A DNA stretch of 35,346 bases, taken from positions 1 through 35,346 of the forward strand of contig CAMAWH010000051.1 in assembly GCA_945861635.1 (NCBI GenBank), written 5' to 3'. Positions 31,527 through 35,346 of this stretch are shown here, in pieces (within the stretch, counting starts at the first letter, position 1; each line of letters begins with the position of its first letter). Origin of the DNA: Klebsiella pneumoniae. GTDB taxonomy: Bacteria > Myxococcota_A > UBA796 > SXON01. A program made the position numbers and the translations under genes. The notes under the pieces are model-generated. The model saw nothing but the letters and a program-made list of their open reading frames with translations, was not told where the DNA came from and ran no database searches.

Positions 31527-32956
31527 ATGACCGCACGCACGCCGCAGCCCTGCGCACCGATCGCTGTCATCGGTGGTGGCCCCAGTGGAATGACGGCCGC
31601 GCTGCTTCTCGCGCGCGCAGGTCACAGCGTCACGATCTTCGAGCGCGGCCCAACCCTGGGCGGGTTGTGGAGCACGACTTCCGACGCGGGCGGGAAGTTC
31701 TCCGGCGAAAATTCCTGCAAAGTTTACCAATCCACCTACCACACGGCGCCGGCCCTGTTCGACCTTATCGGCACCCGCTGGGATGCCCATTTTACGGCCC
31801 GCCACGACCTGACGCACGAATGGCTGCTCCCGTTTTTTCGCGACGCCTCCACCACGGACCTGGCGAAACTTGCATGGGCCTTTCTCCGCCACGTTGTCCA
31901 ACCGAACACCTATCGAGGCGTCTCCGTCGAGGAGTACCTCGCCCGCAACAGGATCTCTGAGTCTGCCACGGCCTGGCTCCGCGCCACCGCACTCGGCGGC
32001 ATCACCGGCACGCTGAAAATGACGGTGTGGGAACTGTTCTACCGCGTGCAGGCCAACCTCCGATCGATCATCGGGCGCAGCAACGGCGTCCTGCATTGGA
32101 ACACACAGCCGCCCAACTGCGTCGACGGCTTCCTGCCGGTTTGGCAGCGCGCGTTGGTGCAACGCGGCGTCGACGTCCGCTGTAACCACGAGGTCACTGC
32201 CTTGCATCGGACCGACACCGGCGCAGTGTGCATCACCGATTCCGCCGGGGTAACGTCCGAAGCTGCGGCGGTGTTCCTCGCGATGCCGCCCCGCGCGATG
32301 GCGCGCCTGCTCGCGAACAGTGACGACGAAATTGCCCGCGGTTTTGGTCACACCCCAGGCAGCATCCAAACCATGCTGTCTGATTCGGTGTACGAGCACC
32401 TCGGCATCAGTTGGTTCTTCTCCGAGCCGCTCCCCCGTGACCTACCGTTGGGCGGCCACAACGTCCGGCGCGGGTGGCACCCGATACTCGTGCAGCACTC
32501 GCAGTATTCCGAGTACCTGCCCGCGGGCGCTCGAACGGTCGTCGTGGGCTCGATCAGCCTTGAAACGGACTTTCCGCATCACCGACTTGGCACACTCGCG
32601 CGCGACCATAGCCACGACGAGTTGGCCCGCATTCTTTGGGAGGATGAGCGGCTGGTCGACCCCAGCCTCCCGGCGCCGATTTCGCACACCGTGTACGGGC
32701 TCTCCAACGCCACCCAAATCGTGCGTCACGGAGCGCTGCCCCCCCGGTGCGCCACGGCCCACGTGTACGTCGCCACCAGCCTCAACGGTCTGTCTCCGTA
32801 TTTACCGCATCTCTCGAATCCGCGATTCAAGCCGGCGCAGCCATCGCCGCGGCCTATGACGATCGCGTCGAGCGTCTTCCTGTGGGGCCCGCTCCGGCCG
32901 CGCTCTACCGGTGCGCGGCGGCGGCGCCGGCGCCGCTTCAGCCCGCGCCGGCCTGA
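31527..32956 (+). CDS. FAD-dependent oxidoreductase (amine oxidase/protoporphyrinogen oxidase-like), apparent frameshift near the C-terminus
   Basis: Flavoprotein of about 476 aa when one frameshift is corrected. The dinucleotide-binding loop is 'IAVIGGGPSGMTAALLLARAGHSVTIFER' in pieces (G16, G18, G21, E39), followed by 'TLGGLWST', typical of amine-oxidase-type enzymes that oxidise or isomerise amines, sterols or carotenoid-like substrates. The main frame runs past the expected end into 289 bases that are antisense to the next gene and low in sense. At about 32788, adding one base joins 'VYVATSLNG' to 'SVSVFTASLESAIQAGAAIAAAY', the usual final helix that closes the flavin site, ending at 32954-32956. 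So this is a one-base deletion or a sequencing error. It starts 8 bases after pilT. Confidence 0.7.
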
Positions 32957-32974
32957 GTCGCCGTCGGCTCCTGA

Positions 32975-34912
32975 TCAATCGCAGATCGACTCTGCCCACA
33001 CATCCTCGTTGTTGTCTTCCAGACACTCGTCCACCACGCCCTTCGTGGAGTTGTTACCGCCGTCCACCTTCGCGTACATCGACTGCAGCGTGGAAGGAAT
33101 GGAGTCCACCCGGAACTCAATGGAATCCAACTTCCGCGCGGAAGGAATGGAGTCGGCCACCGTCGCCTCTCCGAGCAGCTTCTCGGTTCCGTCGTCCAGC
33201 ACGCCGACCAACTTCACGTTCACGTCGGCGTCGACGTCGTCATAGCCCTTGTTGCCGATCGTGACCCAGACCAGCATGGCGTCGCGGTCACACTCGTCTT
33301 TGCAGATATCGAGGATCTGCGGCACAAGGTCGGGCCCGGTGTACCCCTGTGTCGCGGAGGTGATGTCGCCCGAACGGAAGTTGTTGTACGTCAGCCAGTT
33401 ACGGTCCGCCACGGCGGGAATGTGCCCGTTGTCCGTAACATTTGTGATGTGGTAGGCGTGTTGATTCCACACCTTTCGGGCCGAACGCCAGCTCTTGTCC
33501 GCGTCCCCGAACACCGTGAAGCCGCTTTCATTGGCCATGTACGACGTGTTCGCCACGACGATCTGCGCCTGACCATCGCCATCGACATCGGCGATGGCCG
33601 GGTACTCCAACCACGTTGCATTGGAATGCTCGGACGACTGCAGCTTCACAGCGCCATCGACGCCCGAAAACACCCACAGTTTGGTTTCGTCCGCGTACAC
33701 CGCCTCCGCAATGCCGTCTCCTTCGAAGTCAAAGACGCTGGAGCCGGTGTTTCCGCTGGACGCATCCTGCGTGACGGCCTGCCAACTCACCGAACAATCC
33801 TTCTTGAACACGGAGTAGCGCGAGCCGGCGGCAGCGGCGAATTCCGCCTCTCCATCGCCGTCAAAGTCAGCCACGGTCGGGGGGCCGCCGTAGTACGCGG
33901 ATCCGGCACCGGGAATGGACGCAGTGCAGAGGACCTTTCCGTTGTCGTCCTGAAGGCGGATCTTGCCGCCGCTCGTGACGACGATCTCCGCCTTGTCATC
34001 CGAATCGAAATTGCCGACCGCGGGGTACCCGTCCGTCTCGCGGTTCGTCCAAATGGCCGTGCCCGTAATATCGTAAAGCGCATTGCCAGTCACGACCTCC
34101 TGCTGGCCATCTCCATCCACGTCCACCGCAAACGATGTCGTGCCAACGTTATTTCCCTCGACACCGCCCATGCCGCGCGTGCCTGCGCCCTTCAGCTTGC
34201 CCTTGTTCGAAAGGATTGCATTGCCCATGATGATCTCAGGATTTCCATCCCCATCCATGTCAGAGATGGCCGGATTGTCGCTGGTGCCGTAGATGTGCCC
34301 CGACAACGAAGGACTCTGCCACATCTTGTTCCCATCGTGGTCGTACGCAACGACTCCGTTGGTCGTGGCGGCAATGATGTCCGTCCATCCGTCATTGTCG
34401 ATGTCCCCCAATGCAACACCACCCTGGCCCTGGACGTTATTATCCTGGATGTTCAGGATTTCCGTTCCCGAGCCGTCGCCGCTGACGACGCGAATCACAC
34501 TGGGTCCACCGTAGGTGATGACAACGACGTCGGGTACGTCATCACTGTCCGCATCACCGTCCCCGTCGTCATCGCTCAGGGAACCCACCGCCGGCATCAT
34601 CATCACCTGATTGGAACTGCTCTGGACGGCCCAACTCGCCTTTTTCCAATCCACGACCGGCGTAAAGCTCCCAACCGCCGTACCCTCGACAAAACACTCG
34701 TCTGAATATGGGATCTCCTTACCCTCGATCACGCGCGACTCGCAGAGCGCAGGGTCAGTATCTTCCTCGTACGGGTCCGTGTCCACGCCGGTGTCGTTGG
34801 CGCGGCCAGAATCGCCCGTCGGATCGCCGTTATGCTCACGCTTGCCGGTGACGTTGTAGTCGGAGCAGGCGGCCAGAAAGGAGACGGGGAGGGCGAGGAG
34901 GACGAGGCGCAT
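32975..34912 (-). CDS. FG-GAP/VCBS repeat lipoprotein
   Basis: Surface lipoprotein of 645 aa with signal peptide and lipobox LAAC (C16), then an Asp/Gly-rich spacer ('DTGVDTDPYEEDTDP'). The main part is a beta-propeller: repeats with 'VALGDIDNDGWTDIIAATTNG', 'PAISDMDGDGNPEIIMG', 'AVDVDGDGQQEVVTG', 'PTVADFDGDGEAEFAAAAG', 'FDFEGDGIAEAVYAD' and 'PAIADVDGDGQAQIVVAN', each with a DxDxDG calcium site. The last 150 residues are a separate domain with several Cys ('DICKDECDRDAML'). Probably a calcium-stabilised adhesin or binding protein. Codon choice matches the neighbours. ATG 34912 is set by the signal peptide. Confidence 0.8.
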   Translation of the reverse strand: MRLVLLALPVSFLAACSDYNVTGKREHNGDPTGDSGRANDTGVDTDPYEEDTDPALCESRVIEGKEIPYSDECFVEGTAVGSFTPVVDWKKASWAVQSSSNQVMMMPAVGSLSDDDGDGDADSDDVPDVVVITYGGPSVIRVVSGDGSGTEILNIQDNNVQGQGGVALGDIDNDGWTDIIAATTNGVVAYDHDGNKMWQSPSLSGHIYGTSDNPAISDMDGDGNPEIIMGNAILSNKGKLKGAGTRGMGGVEGNNVGTTSFAVDVDGDGQQEVVTGNALYDITGTAIWTNRETDGYPAVGNFDSDDKAEIVVTSGGKIRLQDDNGKVLCTASIPGAGSAYYGGPPTVADFDGDGEAEFAAAAGSRYSVFKKDCSVSWQAVTQDASSGNTGSSVFDFEGDGIAEAVYADETKLWVFSGVDGAVKLQSSEHSNATWLEYPAIADVDGDGQAQIVVANTSYMANESGFTVFGDADKSWRSARKVWNQHAYHITNVTDNGHIPAVADRNWLTYNNFRSGDITSATQGYTGPDLVPQILDICKDECDRDAMLVWVTIGNKGYDDVDADVNVKLVGVLDDGTEKLLGEATVADSIPSARKLDSIEFRVDSIPSTLQSMYAKVDGGNNSTKGVVDECLEDNNEDVWAESICD

Positions 34913-34934
34913 GGGGCTCCGGGGCGGCCGCAGT

Positions 34935-35346
34935 CTACTCGCGTTTCCCGGGGACGCCAGCGAAGAATCGCCTAGCCTCCTCCGCCGGATGCGACGTCGG
35001 GAGGGGATTCCATTCGTCCGGCAGGTACTCCCTGAACTCGTGGCGCAGGAATCGTTGGCAGATCAGCGCGACAACACCACGATCCTCGGCGGAGCGAACG
35101 ACGCGACCGGCGGCCTGTACGACGCTCGTCATTCCCGGGTGGATAAATGCAAGCGCGAAACCGTCGTCGTGGCGCTCCTCCATCCACTGCCGGAGGAGAG
35201 CGCGATCCACGGACGGAGGCGGGAGCGCGGGCCCGACGATCAAAGCGGCCGACAGCGCGTCTCCGGGAAGGTCCACGCCCTCCGCAAAGATGCCACCGAG
35301 CACGGCGCACAGCGCCTTCCTCCCCTGCGAATGCATGCGGGCCAGC
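34935..35346 (-). CDS. C-terminal part of an XPD/DinG-type helicase (5' truncated)
   Basis: The frame runs off the window edge, so only the last 136 codons are here (the ATG at 35336 is internal). It has helicase motif V 'GIFAEGVDLPGDAL' and motif VI 'SVVQAAGRVVRSAEDRGVV' with the QxxGRxxR arginine fingers, and 'LICQRF' after it. This order is that of the HELICc2 domain in XPD/Rad3, DinG and YoaA helicases, 5'-3' DNA unwinding enzymes usually holding an iron-sulfur cluster, which would lie in the missing N-terminal half. It points away from the FG-GAP gene, 22 bases from its start. Confidence 0.82.
   Translation of the reverse strand, partial: LARMHSQGRKALCAVLGGIFAEGVDLPGDALSAALIVGPALPPPSVDRALLRQWMEERHDDGFALAFIHPGMTSVVQAAGRVVRSAEDRGVVALICQRFLRHEFREYLPDEWNPLPTSHPAEEARRFFAGVPGKRE

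Noticed and set aside
32957..33245. Longer C-terminus of the flavoprotein in its original frame
   Set aside because: It is antisense to the FG-GAP lipoprotein and Ser/Pro-rich without motif; a frameshift gives a normal C-terminus.
33422..34705. 427-codon plus-strand frame
   Set aside because: Opposite to the FG-GAP lipoprotein with clear calcium loops; no motif of its own.
1..35346. Search for tRNA, rRNA and CRISPR arrays
   Set aside because: No cloverleaf, conserved rRNA segment or regularly spaced repeat was seen by eye; a tRNA and repeat scan would be needed to be certain.

Overview
The window is a dense, GC-rich bacterial chromosome segment: about 33 protein-coding genes, two gene remnants, and no rRNA, tRNA or CRISPR array that I can see. 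The organism is probably a member of the Myxococcota or a related former deltaproteobacterial lineage. The signs are several short-signal lipoproteins, an Asp-rich repeat linker, FG-GAP/VCBS repeat surface lipoproteins, a vWA-type surface protein, a MYXO-CTERM-like C-terminal anchor (Cys-Gly-Cys, one membrane helix, Arg-rich tail), a Ser/Thr kinase of the myxobacterial style and a PilT motor. This placement is inference; there is no marker gene.

Layout. 1-4891: tail of a vWA-like surface protein, then a Lon-type (S16) AAA protease diverging from an RluA-type pseudouridine synthase, an alpha/beta-hydrolase lipoprotein and a stand-alone receiver domain. 5106-9843: small secreted protein, repeat protein, tatA, an FCY1-type deaminase, an orphan hutI, an Asp-repeat lipoprotein followed by a degraded copy of its own tail, and a small secreted protein. 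9866-14453: glgC, an FG-GAP lipoprotein, then cysQ overlapping an MFS exporter. 14563-15050: a broken IS4-type transposase not marked by any intact ORF. 19498 down to 15053 (minus strand): a tight three-gene set of patatin phospholipase, zinc-dependent phospholipase C-like protein with a membrane anchor, and a Ser/Thr kinase - membrane helix - HNH nuclease fusion whose N-lobe carries a one-base frameshift in a run of six C/G. 19621-21927: DUF547 protein, a lone ExbD, and an SGNH hydrolase.

21943-32956 is one co-directional run of ten genes, most of them overlapping or a few bases apart: GT39-like glycosyltransferase, GH2-like lipoprotein, radical SAM protein, Ycf46-type AAA ATPase, DUF1257/Ycf35-like protein, TPR protein, DUF2997 protein, zinc-ribbon membrane protein, pilT, and an FAD-dependent oxidoreductase with an apparent frameshift near its end. 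The window closes with an FG-GAP lipoprotein and the C-terminal part of an XPD/DinG-type helicase.

The two places most likely to hold undescribed biology are the kinase-HNH fusion with its two lipase neighbours, and the radical SAM / Ycf46 / DUF1257 / TPR / DUF2997 module, whose ATPase, partner proteins and scaffold appear to be translated as a coupled set. Two other genes look odd at the residue level: the patatin has Glu where the catalytic Asp is expected, and the Lon-like protease has a weakened Walker A loop. All functions are read from motifs by eye; no database search was run.
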